A stretch of DNA of 64,000 nucleotides from Desulfobacula sp. Lineage in GTDB: Bacteria; Desulfobacterota; Desulfobacteria; Desulfobacterales; Desulfobacteraceae. The translations under genes were made by a program, and so were the position numbers. The DNA is taken from positions 1-64,000 of the forward strand of contig JANQML010000020.1 of the NCBI GenBank assembly GCA_028280105.1. Direction: 5' to 3'. Positions 1-9,454 of the stretch are shown piece by piece. How positions within the stretch are numbered: the first letter of the stretch is position 1; each line of letters begins with the position of its first letter. Under the pieces are notes generated by a model. The model saw only the letters and a program-made list of their open reading frames with translations, had not been told where the DNA came from and did no database searches.

Positions 1-553
1 TGGATATAAAAGGCGTTTGAACCCAAACGCAATAGTGAGGCTATGATTTTTTTTTAAAACTGGCTTTGAGCAAAATTGACGTTTTTCTACAGAAACTAAA
101 TAGTATCCAATGCTGGTAATATCCTAAAATTTTGATATTCATTTTTACAGGTATTATATAGTACCAAAAATAGCCAAGGGGGATGTTTTTATCTGCTTTT
201 AATTCATTTGCTTTTAAGATTACTGTATCGATACTTTCATTATTCAAACAGCCGGTAGAAGTTCTTAAAAGCTTTTCCACATGTGGATTGATATCAATGT
301 TCACTTCTGAAGTTCCCGGAACAGCCCGAGAGTGAATGCAATGATATTCTACAACCAGACAGGCCATGGCGTATTGCTTACAAATATGTTTTTGAAAACT
401 CTCACTATAGGGTCCCACATCATTGCCAAATCCATTGACAAAAATCACAAGCCTTTCAACGTTGGTTTTTGGAATACAAATAGTATAATCTAAGGATCTG
501 TTCAGCTCAAAATCACGATGAGCATTAATTGTGAGATAATTATTAAATGCCAT
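1..553 (-). pseudogene. Decayed DUF2920-like protein gene (relative of Campylobacter motility/colonisation-associated DUF2920 proteins)
   Basis: N-terminal half reads ...VIFVNGFGNDVGPYSESF...VVEYHCIHSRAVPGTS, resembling DUF2920. The expected continuation KNEYQNFRILPALDTI is in another frame (reverse complement of about 110-165) and is followed by several stops (tag, tag, taa). Confidence 0.6.
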
Positions 554-586
554 ATAATTCCTCTTAACCGAATAGAAGAACCGTAT

Positions 587-1312
587 TTAATTTGGACTCT
601 TTCTATTTTTTGCAAACTCAGAAAATTCAGATTCAGCTCTTTTATAGCTGTCAATTGTTCCAATGTCTCTGTGATAGTGATAATTATGAAATGTATAAAT
701 TTTGCCGACATATTCCGGCAAAACCTCAGTACTGAAATCAATAGTCTTTTTCCCAAGATTTTTCAGAAAATTTATGACCGATGGCTCCAGAATATAAACA
801 GCTCCGTTTGCCAACCTGCCAGGAGGATCAACAACTTTTTCATGGAAAGCGCAAACAACATTGTCTTGATCCAACTCAACTATGCCACAATGTTCAGGTA
901 TATCCGAATCAAAAGTCATCATGGTAATTTCACATTTTTCAGGGCGCTGGATATGTGCTTTTATAAATGCATCCATATCAAAAAAACTCAGGTTATCCCC
1001 GTGGGCCATCAGCACTCGATCATTTTCAAACACAGCCTTATTTTCCAATAATGTCCCCCCCGTCCCCAGTAATTTTTTTTCATAAACCGGTATGATATTT
1101 TTTTTAAACCGACTCTCTTTAAGATAATCAAAAACCACATCCGACAGGTAATGCAAGTTAACAACAACCGGTTTAATATTGGCAAAATAAAACATTTCAA
1201 GCCAATAATCCATTAAAGGTCTCCCATCAATAGGAACCAGGCATTTTGGAATGGAATCGGTCAAAGGACGTAATCTTGTACCAAATCCGGCAGCCAATAA
1301 AAGAGCTTTCAT
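587..1312 (-). CDS. Sugar nucleotidyltransferase, HddC-like (D-glycero-D-manno-heptose 1-phosphate guanylyltransferase type)
   Basis: MKALLLAAGFGTRLRPLTDSIPKCLVPIDGRPLMDYW: canonical NTP-transferase signature. Confidence 0.8.
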   Translation of the reverse strand: MKALLLAAGFGTRLRPLTDSIPKCLVPIDGRPLMDYWLEMFYFANIKPVVVNLHYLSDVVFDYLKESRFKKNIIPVYEKKLLGTGGTLLENKAVFENDRVLMAHGDNLSFFDMDAFIKAHIQRPEKCEITMMTFDSDIPEHCGIVELDQDNVVCAFHEKVVDPPGRLANGAVYILEPSVINFLKNLGKKTIDFSTEVLPEYVGKIYTFHNYHYHRDIGTIDSYKRAESEFSEFAKNRKSPN

Positions 1313-2793
1313 AAACCAGGCTCTAAAATGAGTTCGTTAATTTTTAAAGGAAGATTGCCTTTTCGGCTAACCTGACAAGCTGCAGCCACAGACCCTAGGT
1401 ATGCACTCTGCCAGATATCTGAACCTGTTGCCAGCGCAAGGGCTGAACAGGTTAAAAGAGAATCTCCCGCACCTGCCGGATCCAAAGGCATCTCGTTCAT
1501 GGCAGACAGTCGATCAGTGCTGAAGCCATCTTCAGAAGGATTGTCCGCATGAATCAGCACTCCTTCCTTATCAAGTGTGATAAATACATTTTTCGCCCAA
1601 GATTTTTTTCTTAATTTTTCAGCCAAAACCACCAGGCCGGAATCAAAATCCTTAATTGCAATCCGGGCTTCTCTTTCCGTAGGCGTCATCAAAATCATAT
1701 TTTCAAACCGGGAGATATCTCCTATTTGAGATGATGACTGGCTATCGGCCACCATCAGTACTCCTTTTTTTTGGGCCTGAATAATAATATCATTCACCAA
1801 TGGTTGAGGAAGGCACCCATAATTAAAATCAGAAAATATAATTAAATCCTGTTCTGAAATGATTTCAAACAACCTTTCTTTTATTTTCCGTTGGATTTCT
1901 TTGCCTATCGGATGCTGACGAAGGTGGTTCACTCTCAAAAGCGTTTTCCCAGAACATCGGTAACGCTGTTTTAATATAGTCGGCCTGCTTTCGTCTTCAA
2001 AAAGATACGCTTTGACACCTGCCGAAGACAGTCTGTTATCTATGAATTTTACGATCTCATCATCACCGTTAATTGAAAAAAAAGAAACATCCGCACCTAA
2101 ATTGCTAGCATGAGCCGCCACAATACCGGCGCCTCCCAGATAAAGGTCAACTCCTACAGGAGATACGACAATGGTGGGATCCTCCTGGCTCATTCCCAAT
2201 GGATCACAGGTAATATACTCATCCACAATCACATCGCCGATAACAACCACTTTCAGCTTGTTAAAATCGTTAAGAACCGCCTTTAGCCCTTTCCAATTGA
2301 TATCATGACGATTCATAAATGCTTTATTTTTTTGAAATGAATTGGATACAATCCTTTGGGTTTCACCTTGTAGGAGTTCTGCCAGTGAATAGCTCATATC
2401 ACCTGAGCTAAACAGAATTTTACCACCGTAGGATTGGACAATTTCCATCTCAGGATTTTCATGACTCTCGTGCTCTTTTCCTTTAACAACGATCTCAGGT
2501 TGAAGCGCATTGATAAAATCAGCAGATTTATCCTTCAATATAAATGCATGATCCACCAGGCTGATAGCGTTAATACCTTCCAACCGAATATCTTCTTTGA
2601 GAAAAGAGGTTTCAACAGAATCACTGAACACGCCGACAACCAGAAATTCACTGCACTCTACTGCAAATCGTAACAACCTTAGGTGTCCAGGATGTACAAT
2701 ATTAAAATTACCGGAAACAAAGGCAATTTTTTTATTCCCGGCTATTTTTCGGATTTCATAAAGCGCTTTTTCTGATTCAGGATGCATACTCAT
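1309..2793 (-). CDS. Bifunctional HldE-like protein in reversed domain order: N-terminal cytidylyltransferase-like domain, C-terminal PfkB/RfaE kinase domain
   Basis: N-terminal IAFVSGNFNIVHPGHLRLL (HxGH nucleotidyltransferase); C-terminal VVVIGDVIVDEYI...GGAGIVAAH...DPAGAGDSLL (PfkB kinase motifs). Confidence 0.85.
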   Translation of the reverse strand: MSMHPESEKALYEIRKIAGNKKIAFVSGNFNIVHPGHLRLLRFAVECSEFLVVGVFSDSVETSFLKEDIRLEGINAISLVDHAFILKDKSADFINALQPEIVVKGKEHESHENPEMEIVQSYGGKILFSSGDMSYSLAELLQGETQRIVSNSFQKNKAFMNRHDINWKGLKAVLNDFNKLKVVVIGDVIVDEYITCDPLGMSQEDPTIVVSPVGVDLYLGGAGIVAAHASNLGADVSFFSINGDDEIVKFIDNRLSSAGVKAYLFEDESRPTILKQRYRCSGKTLLRVNHLRQHPIGKEIQRKIKERLFEIISEQDLIIFSDFNYGCLPQPLVNDIIIQAQKKGVLMVADSQSSSQIGDISRFENMILMTPTEREARIAIKDFDSGLVVLAEKLRKKSWAKNVFITLDKEGVLIHADNPSEDGFSTDRLSAMNEMPLDPAGAGDSLLTCSALALATGSDIWQSAYLGSVAAACQVSRKGNLPLKINELILEPGL

Positions 2794-2873
2794 ATAATTT
2801 TATTTAATTAACGTTCTTCCACTTATATTAAAATATTTTACACGCTCATTGTTTTCGTTACAAATTTTCAAAA

Positions 2874-3539
2874 TCATTTTTTATTACAGGCTAAAACAAA
2901 CAAGTAGTGGCACATATCATAAAAACCCGTATGAACAACCTCGTCATTCATTCCAAAGATAAAGACATTGTGAAATTTTTTTTGAAAAAAATCCCTCAAT
3001 TCCCGGGCATCATATAAGCAAACGTGGCCTTCCCGGCTGGAATCAGAAGCATGAATAGAGGCGCTTTTATTCGGAGTGCCAATGATGCAAACCCCCTGGT
3101 CGTCGAGATTTTCTATAATTGTATCCATAAACGAGCCCTGATTTTCAGGCAAGATATGCTCAATAACATCTAAAGATACTACTGTATTATATTTTCCATA
3201 TCGCTGCCCCAGAAAATTATCACATAAAAAGTTCAAATCCGCATTTGCAAAATTATCTTTAGCCCATTTTATTGATGATTCATCAAAATCTACACCTGTT
3301 ACATGGTCGGTATTTTCTTTTAATAATAACGTCCCCAAACCTTCGCTACACCCCAGTTCCAATACTTTTTTTCCGGATTGCTCTCCAATCAGCCTGGCAC
3401 AAAATTTATACCTTGCCATTGAAAAAAGCAGATAACGCGTATCTTTTTTGACCACATGCGAATAGTATTCCCCCAAGGTTAATCGTTTTTCCGGCTTAGA
3501 TTCGGGACGTACACTTTCCCATATTTGCTTTTCATCCAT
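2874..3539 (-). CDS. Class I SAM-dependent methyltransferase
   Basis: VLELGCSEGLGTLLL, VTGVDFDESSIKWAK motifs. Start chosen at MDEKQIWESV rather than the upstream ORF start, which overlaps the neighbouring gene. Confidence 0.8.
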   Translation of the reverse strand: MDEKQIWESVRPESKPEKRLTLGEYYSHVVKKDTRYLLFSMARYKFCARLIGEQSGKKVLELGCSEGLGTLLLKENTDHVTGVDFDESSIKWAKDNFANADLNFLCDNFLGQRYGKYNTVVSLDVIEHILPENQGSFMDTIIENLDDQGVCIIGTPNKSASIHASDSSREGHVCLYDARELRDFFQKKFHNVFIFGMNDEVVHTGFYDMCHYLFVLACNKK

Positions 3540-3540
3540 T

Positions 3541-4335
3541 TTAGATGTCTTGTCCTTTTTTTTTACACACCAGCACAATCCTTTTTGAATCCCTGCTAAA
3601 CTCTTCTTTGTACCAATTACCATAAACAGCTTGTATTTGCAGCCCTATATCTTCTAACAAATGAATCATCTCGGTCAGCGAGTATGCTCGCCATGAAAAA
3701 GACCATCTTCTTTTAGCTTTAAATCCGAATGTTTCAAACTCTGCCTCCATCCGTGATTTTAATATATCAAAACGCCTCTTAACGATGGTCACTTCCTGAT
3801 TATCGGAATGGCGTATCCAGTCTTTTTCAATCAAATGCCGGACATAAAAATCCCGGTTACCACAATCAAGCACGACTGTACCATTGGGTTTTAAAATATC
3901 TGCCATTGATTGTAGGGTTTTACTGTTTGTTTGATCATCAAAAAAACCAAAAGATGTTCCAATACTATATATAAAACCAAAAGCATTCTTAAACGGTAAT
4001 TTTCGCATGTCTCCGACAATGGATTCAGGATACTGCCCCAAATCTTTGGATTGGGAAACGGCCTCCCGGATAAAACGGATAAAAGTCTGATTAATATCAA
4101 TCCCCCAAATTTTGTATTTTTTTCTTGCAAGGGCAATAGCATATCCACCCGGACCGCAGCATAGATCCAGAACGCGCTGTCCAGGGTCACTCCCGATCAA
4201 AGGGTCAACAAACGATAAAAATGCATCTATTTCTGTTTGAGTCTTAATTGGATTATTGTGATTCAAATGCCCAAGATATGGTGGGTAATGGCTGTTTAAA
4301 TCCCTCCACCATTCTTTATCGATTGCTGGTGTCAC
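3541..4335 (-). CDS. Class I SAM-dependent methyltransferase
   Basis: RVLDLCCGPGGYAIALARKKYKIWGIDINQ motif I. Confidence 0.85.
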   Translation of the reverse strand: MTPAIDKEWWRDLNSHYPPYLGHLNHNNPIKTQTEIDAFLSFVDPLIGSDPGQRVLDLCCGPGGYAIALARKKYKIWGIDINQTFIRFIREAVSQSKDLGQYPESIVGDMRKLPFKNAFGFIYSIGTSFGFFDDQTNSKTLQSMADILKPNGTVVLDCGNRDFYVRHLIEKDWIRHSDNQEVTIVKRRFDILKSRMEAEFETFGFKAKRRWSFSWRAYSLTEMIHLLEDIGLQIQAVYGNWYKEEFSRDSKRIVLVCKKKGQDI

Positions 4336-4531
4336 GAATGCATCCTTTCACATCTGTATTAGTCGTTTAAATCTGGTTAGTATGAACAACATCTCTTTTA
4401 AACACATTGCTTTCCCAAAATTTTTTATTGATACGTATCCAAATAACCAAAACCTGAAATTTACTTTTATCTTCTGGTCAGTTCGACAAACAAACCTTCC
4501 GTGAGATATTGGATTCAGACAAACCATCAGA

Positions 4532-5605
4532 TCATTCAGCGTCTGAGTTCATTCGTATCAGACACCTGCCTGCTATTTCTCCGTTTCGTATTCCATCAAT
4601 TGCGGTATTGATATTTTCTAGATCGAACCGGTCCGATATCAAATCGTTAAGATTCAATTGTCCATGCCGGTTTAACCGTATATACTTCGGGATATCAATG
4701 GATGGATTTGACTCTCCGCCATGCGAACCGGTAATCGTTTTTTCAAAATGGAGCGGCAATGAATAAATATTGATATTATCATGTTTTTTAGGAACACCAA
4801 CCAAAATCGTTTTTCCGGTTGATGCAGTCAACTCATAGCAGAGCTTGATGACTGAAGTGTTTCCAGTATTGTCTACTATCACATCAGCACCTGAATCTCC
4901 AATAATAGAACGAACCTGGTGGTCCACATCTTCTATTGTTGAATTTATCAGATGTGTTGCGCCCAGTTTACGAGCCAGGGCAAGCCTGTTGTCATGAACA
5001 TCAATGGCAATTATTGGATACGCGGAAACCAATGCAGCACCTTGGATGACATTCAACCCGATCCCCCCTGCGCCGAATACCACGATTGATTCACCGATTT
5101 TTAGCTTTGCATTGTTATTAATAACGCCCAGTCCGGTCGTGACTGCACAACCAAAAAGCGATGCAATTTCCATTGGATAGTCATCAGGAATCTTTGTCAC
5201 CCTGTTTTCCGACACAACAGCAAATTCATTAAATGTGGTAACAAACCCGGCATTAATTTTTTTCCCTTTCCACTTGTACTCCGGCAGTGGAGCTTGAATT
5301 CCACTGCCCTGCCGCCAATGCAAAACGACGTTGTCACCCGGAATCAACCGGTTAACACCTCTACCTGTTGCCAGAACCTCCCCCGCCCCTTCATGGCCCA
5401 GTAAATGTGGTAAATAAGGATCATCGCCTTTTACACCATCAATTTCACCTAGTTGGGAACCACAGATCCCGCTGAAATGAATCTTCACCAGAATCTGCCC
5501 GTAATCCAGCTTTCCCGGCAGAGAAATCTCATCGATCTGAAGAGGAGCTTTTTGTTCTACAAGTATAGCGGCTTTCATTGTTTTCGGAATCATCATGTTT
5601 ACCAC
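4532..5605 (-). CDS. Zinc-type medium-chain alcohol/sugar dehydrogenase
   Basis: FSGICGSQLGEIDG, LGHEGAGEVLATG, GAGGIGLNVIQGAAL: MDR family signatures. Confidence 0.85.
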   Translation of the reverse strand: MVNMMIPKTMKAAILVEQKAPLQIDEISLPGKLDYGQILVKIHFSGICGSQLGEIDGVKGDDPYLPHLLGHEGAGEVLATGRGVNRLIPGDNVVLHWRQGSGIQAPLPEYKWKGKKINAGFVTTFNEFAVVSENRVTKIPDDYPMEIASLFGCAVTTGLGVINNNAKLKIGESIVVFGAGGIGLNVIQGAALVSAYPIIAIDVHDNRLALARKLGATHLINSTIEDVDHQVRSIIGDSGADVIVDNTGNTSVIKLCYELTASTGKTILVGVPKKHDNINIYSLPLHFEKTITGSHGGESNPSIDIPKYIRLNRHGQLNLNDLISDRFDLENINTAIDGIRNGEIAGRCLIRMNSDAE

Positions 5606-6274
5606 CTATTCAAAATAAATTAAGGAGTGGTCACCCTTGTAGCCCGTTAATTTAAACCACCACTCCCACTCTTGAGGAGTACAAAACATTTCACATGTCA
5701 CCTGCCAATAGAGCAGATTGACCTTCTCCTGTTCATTTCGGTAGGATTCCACACACAAATAACTGTGTTTCTTACTGACCCTCTGGATCTCCGATAGCGC
5801 ATCAAACAATTCGTTACAATATAGATTATGAAGTGTATTGATCGATATGACCAGATCAAAATGATTATCTTCAAATGGAAGTGTCTTTGCATGACCCTTT
5901 TGCAGAAAAGGCTTGACCTCTTCTTTTGCATTGTCTATGGCATAGTCTGATATATCAATTCCAGTCACCTCAATACCCGGCACCACCTTTGTAAAATCAT
6001 ATAATAAAAAACCTTTACCGCACCCGATATCAAGGACTTTATCCCCTGGCTTCAATCCATAGTGCTCTACCATGGCGGAGGCGACCTTTTCCCATCTGCC
6101 GTCATAATAATACCCGCCGTAGCAAATTTTTCTGTCCCCGTCCCAGTAATCATACCCCCACTCGCGTGCACGTATTGCTGCATCTGCTTTTGGGTGTTCA
6201 TTTATCCGTTTTAGATAATCCCGTTTGGTACTTTTATGAACGGCTGAAATAAAATCAATATAAGCCATATTCAC
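5606..6274 (-). CDS. Class I SAM-dependent methyltransferase
   Basis: KVLDIGCGKGFLLYDF, VTGIDISDYAIDNAK. Confidence 0.85.
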   Translation of the reverse strand: MNMAYIDFISAVHKSTKRDYLKRINEHPKADAAIRAREWGYDYWDGDRKICYGGYYYDGRWEKVASAMVEHYGLKPGDKVLDIGCGKGFLLYDFTKVVPGIEVTGIDISDYAIDNAKEEVKPFLQKGHAKTLPFEDNHFDLVISINTLHNLYCNELFDALSEIQRVSKKHSYLCVESYRNEQEKVNLLYWQVTCEMFCTPQEWEWWFKLTGYKGDHSLIYFE

Positions 6275-7301
6275 TTTCCTTTAAATAATTGATTGCTTTA
6301 TTTAGTTGTATTTTTCTTTTATCTTTGCCAAATGATGCAAATTTTTTTCGTTCCCAATCACAGGCAATAAAATCATTGAGCATAATCAGACACCACTTTA
6401 AACGATACAATGGGATAATCAGTTTAGATTGAATCAGGAGCTTGTCATACCCGGAATCTCCTGTTTGAAGAATTGCTGATATTTTTTCGACAAATCCGTC
6501 AAAGTATGTGATAGGGACAGGAACTTCTGGTTGAGTAAAAAAATCACAAATCAATTTAATTGGATCGTCCCATCCAGCGTATTCGAAATCCATAAAAAAG
6601 AGGGTGCCTTGTTCGTTTAAGATCATATTGTGAAACCCGAGATCCGAAGGAGACAGAATAACACCGCCCCGATCAACTCTTTGGTCCAGCTTTATTCCAG
6701 CATCTTTGGCCGACTGGTCTATTTCCGACTTTAACAGCTCCCACCTGATTTTTATGATTTTATCGATAAATTCTTTTGCTTCCCGGTCTATGTCGTCATG
6801 AGGAGTAATTGAGCTAACACGAAGATACCTTTTCTCAAAAGAATTCAAATGGTCCTGCAGGCTGAAACAATTGTCTGATGAAAAAACAAACGATTGCCCA
6901 CGCAGAGTATTTCGACGGTGGTTAAGCTGGTTTAAAAAATCGATTACCTTATTCAACAAGTCATTATCAATTTCATCAGCCTTTATTTTTCTACCGGAGA
7001 TATATGAAAATAGTCCAAGCTGGTTGATCCGGTCAGCTGCTATCGGTTCGGGTATTGAACGAACATTATTTTCCCATGCAAACAAAGAAAAAGAGAACTC
7101 CGTTCCCAAACGGTCTCTGGTATCCTCTTTTGAATAAAAGTATTCTTTTAAAAAAAAGGGGCAGTGATCTATTTTAAGTTTCCATGCCCTATTGTTGCCA
7201 CCATTACAAATCGGAATCAGCTCGATTTGACCTCTCATACCCAGTTCTTTTAAAATTCCATGAACAGCATGCGGATATTTTCTATTTCTATTGTTTTTCA
7301 T
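6255..7301 (-). CDS. APH/choline-kinase-like phosphotransferase
   Basis: PSDLGFHNMILNEQGTLFFMDFEYAGWDDPIKLICDFF: APH-type catalytic and DFG-like motifs. Start MKNNRNRKYPH chosen to minimise overlap. Confidence 0.7.
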   Translation of the reverse strand: MKNNRNRKYPHAVHGILKELGMRGQIELIPICNGGNNRAWKLKIDHCPFFLKEYFYSKEDTRDRLGTEFSFSLFAWENNVRSIPEPIAADRINQLGLFSYISGRKIKADEIDNDLLNKVIDFLNQLNHRRNTLRGQSFVFSSDNCFSLQDHLNSFEKRYLRVSSITPHDDIDREAKEFIDKIIKIRWELLKSEIDQSAKDAGIKLDQRVDRGGVILSPSDLGFHNMILNEQGTLFFMDFEYAGWDDPIKLICDFFTQPEVPVPITYFDGFVEKISAILQTGDSGYDKLLIQSKLIIPLYRLKWCLIMLNDFIACDWERKKFASFGKDKRKIQLNKAINYLKESEYGLY

Positions 7302-7917
7302 CCCATCTCTTTTGAACCTCATTCGAAAATAAGGTTGTGATATCCTTCCATGATCGAACCGTTTTGAATGTTCGACTGTATACCGGATTGTCATACTGAT
7401 CCAGTGGATCAAAAAGAATTTTTATTATATCTTCTGAAAATCCGGGAAGAGATAGAAATTCGGGCAGATCATCAATGAAATGTGAGCATCCTTCTGCGTT
7501 GATTCTGTCGATTTTTTCCTCTTTGGTCTGTTCGAAAAAAGTATCACATTGGATACCCGCTTGATCCAGCCATTTATATGCAGCTCGATGGAGATTATAT
7601 GGGTGCCCATCATAGGGATACTCGGTTTTATGACTCACGATACAATAACGAAGAGAAACCTTATCACAAAAAGAAAAAAAATTTGTAACATCAGGATAGG
7701 CGGATGCGTCTAATAGCCTTGCACCATAGACATATCCTTGAAGCCGCGTCCAGTCATCTTCCTTTCCGGCCTGCCTTAAAAAGTCCCTTACATAATTTTT
7801 ACCAATGTTCAAGTCCTGTGGAATAATCTTTTTTTCAATCCCAAGTTTGTTAAATATATAATCATAGCAAATAATGGTATTGTCAAAATCAATGCCTATT
7901 TTTATATCAATCGTCAT
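7288..7917 (-). CDS. HAD-superfamily-like hydrolase
   Basis: IKIGIDFDNTIICYD (DxDxT-like motif), conserved C-terminal FIDDLPEFL. Confidence 0.65.
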   Translation of the reverse strand: MTIDIKIGIDFDNTIICYDYIFNKLGIEKKIIPQDLNIGKNYVRDFLRQAGKEDDWTRLQGYVYGARLLDASAYPDVTNFFSFCDKVSLRYCIVSHKTEYPYDGHPYNLHRAAYKWLDQAGIQCDTFFEQTKEEKIDRINAEGCSHFIDDLPEFLSLPGFSEDIIKILFDPLDQYDNPVYSRTFKTVRSWKDITTLFSNEVQKRWDEKQ

Positions 7918-8350
7918 GCTTATTTTCCATCAGCTCTTTGTCATCATTACGGAAAGGACCTGAAGTGACCTCATGAATTACAGCATAATCCGTCAGCACA
8001 CACACTTGATGCCAAAAGCCAGATGAGAGCTTACAGATGAAGGGAAGACCGTCTCCCTGACTCCCCATTTCAATACTGCGGGTCTGGTTTCCGTTATCAT
8101 CAAAAAAAGAGAGCTCAATCCGCCCCTCTATCACGTGATAGGATTCACTTTTGAAAGAGTGTCTGTGAATGGGTATTTCGGTATTTTTCAGCATCACAAT
8201 CACCATTTCCTGAACATCGTCTTCATGGGATTTGTGAAGACAATATCTTGCCCTTAAAAGTTCAGATTGAGCTGCAAGCTTTTTAAGTGTTTGAATATCT
8301 GATTTTTTAATCTCTACAATATTATCGTGCTCTAAAAAGATTGCAGTCAT
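7907..8350 (-). CDS. Cupin-fold protein, WbuC-like
   Basis: ARYCLHKSHEDDVQEMVIVMLKNTEIPIHRHSFKSESYHVIEGRIELSFFDDNG: cupin motifs. Confidence 0.75.
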   Translation of the reverse strand: MTAIFLEHDNIVEIKKSDIQTLKKLAAQSELLRARYCLHKSHEDDVQEMVIVMLKNTEIPIHRHSFKSESYHVIEGRIELSFFDDNGNQTRSIEMGSQGDGLPFICKLSSGFWHQVCVLTDYAVIHEVTSGPFRNDDKELMENKHDD

Positions 8351-9441
8351 TTTTGAAAAAATTCCTTGATACGGTTACAAACCCTTTTTATTTCGTTTTT
8401 ACTGATTTTTTCATTGGCCGGTAGACAGAGTATATTGTTTACTACACGTTTAGCACACTTAAGAGTATCTCGCCTGCAGTCAATAAAAGGCACTTGGGCA
8501 GACATCAATATGGGGTGCTGAATTTTGGTTTCAATGTTATGATTCTCCAGGTATTGTTTTAATTCATCCCTTTTGTCAGTCTGAATTGTATATGTATAAA
8601 ATACATGGGTTTCATCATTGCTTTCACCCGGAACTGTTACGTAATCTTTAAGTAACTCATGATACACTGCCGCATTTTGGCGCCGTTTTTCAATGATCTG
8701 AAATACCTTTTCAAACCGCTGCAGCAAAACAGCGGCCTGAATGGTATCCATACGTCCATTCAATCCTGGAAACAGACATTCTTCCTTGTTTACCGTACCA
8801 TTATATCTTAAAGCGGTAAGCTTGTCATAAACAGCCCGGTCATCGGTCAGTACCAAACCGGCTTCCCCTAAAGCAGCATATACCTTCATGGGATTCATAC
8901 TAAAGCAGGCGACATCTCCGAAAGATCCAGAAAGGTGACCACGATATTCGGCACCAAACGCCTGGGCAGCATCTTCCACGAGATACAACTCGTTCTTATC
9001 TACTATTTTCCGAAGCCGGTCAATGTCACAGACACGTCCGGTGTAGTGAACGGCGACAATTGCTTTTGTCTTTTTTGAAATGAGCCGTTCAACACTTGCC
9101 GGATCAATGTTAAGATCGTTTTTAATATCAGCAAAAACCGGTTTTGCCCCGGTCATAGCTATTGCGTTGGCCGTCGCAACCCATGACAGAGAAGTCGTTA
9201 TCACCTCATCATCTTGGCAAATTCCAAGGCTCTTAAGCCCCATATATAAAGCATCCGTTCCTGAATTCACACCCACACAGTATTTTCTGTTACAAAATGA
9301 TGCAATCTTATTTTCCAATTCGATCACTTCAGGACCATTGATGATCTTTCCGTGAACAAGCACTTTTTTGATTGATGATAAAATTGAATCCAGCTCATCA
9401 CCTTTCTCAAGCCTCAAGTCCAAAAATGGTATCTTGTTCAT
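8347..9441 (-). CDS. DegT/DnrJ/EryC1/StrS aminotransferase
   Basis: IPFLDLRLEKGDE, VGVNSGTDALYMGLK, VEDAAQAFGAEY, FSMNPMKVYAALGEAG. Confidence 0.9.
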   Translation of the reverse strand: MNKIPFLDLRLEKGDELDSILSSIKKVLVHGKIINGPEVIELENKIASFCNRKYCVGVNSGTDALYMGLKSLGICQDDEVITTSLSWVATANAIAMTGAKPVFADIKNDLNIDPASVERLISKKTKAIVAVHYTGRVCDIDRLRKIVDKNELYLVEDAAQAFGAEYRGHLSGSFGDVACFSMNPMKVYAALGEAGLVLTDDRAVYDKLTALRYNGTVNKEECLFPGLNGRMDTIQAAVLLQRFEKVFQIIEKRRQNAAVYHELLKDYVTVPGESNDETHVFYTYTIQTDKRDELKQYLENHNIETKIQHPILMSAQVPFIDCRRDTLKCAKRVVNNILCLPANEKISKNEIKRVCNRIKEFFQK

Positions 9442-9454
9442 TTTTTTGTACCTT

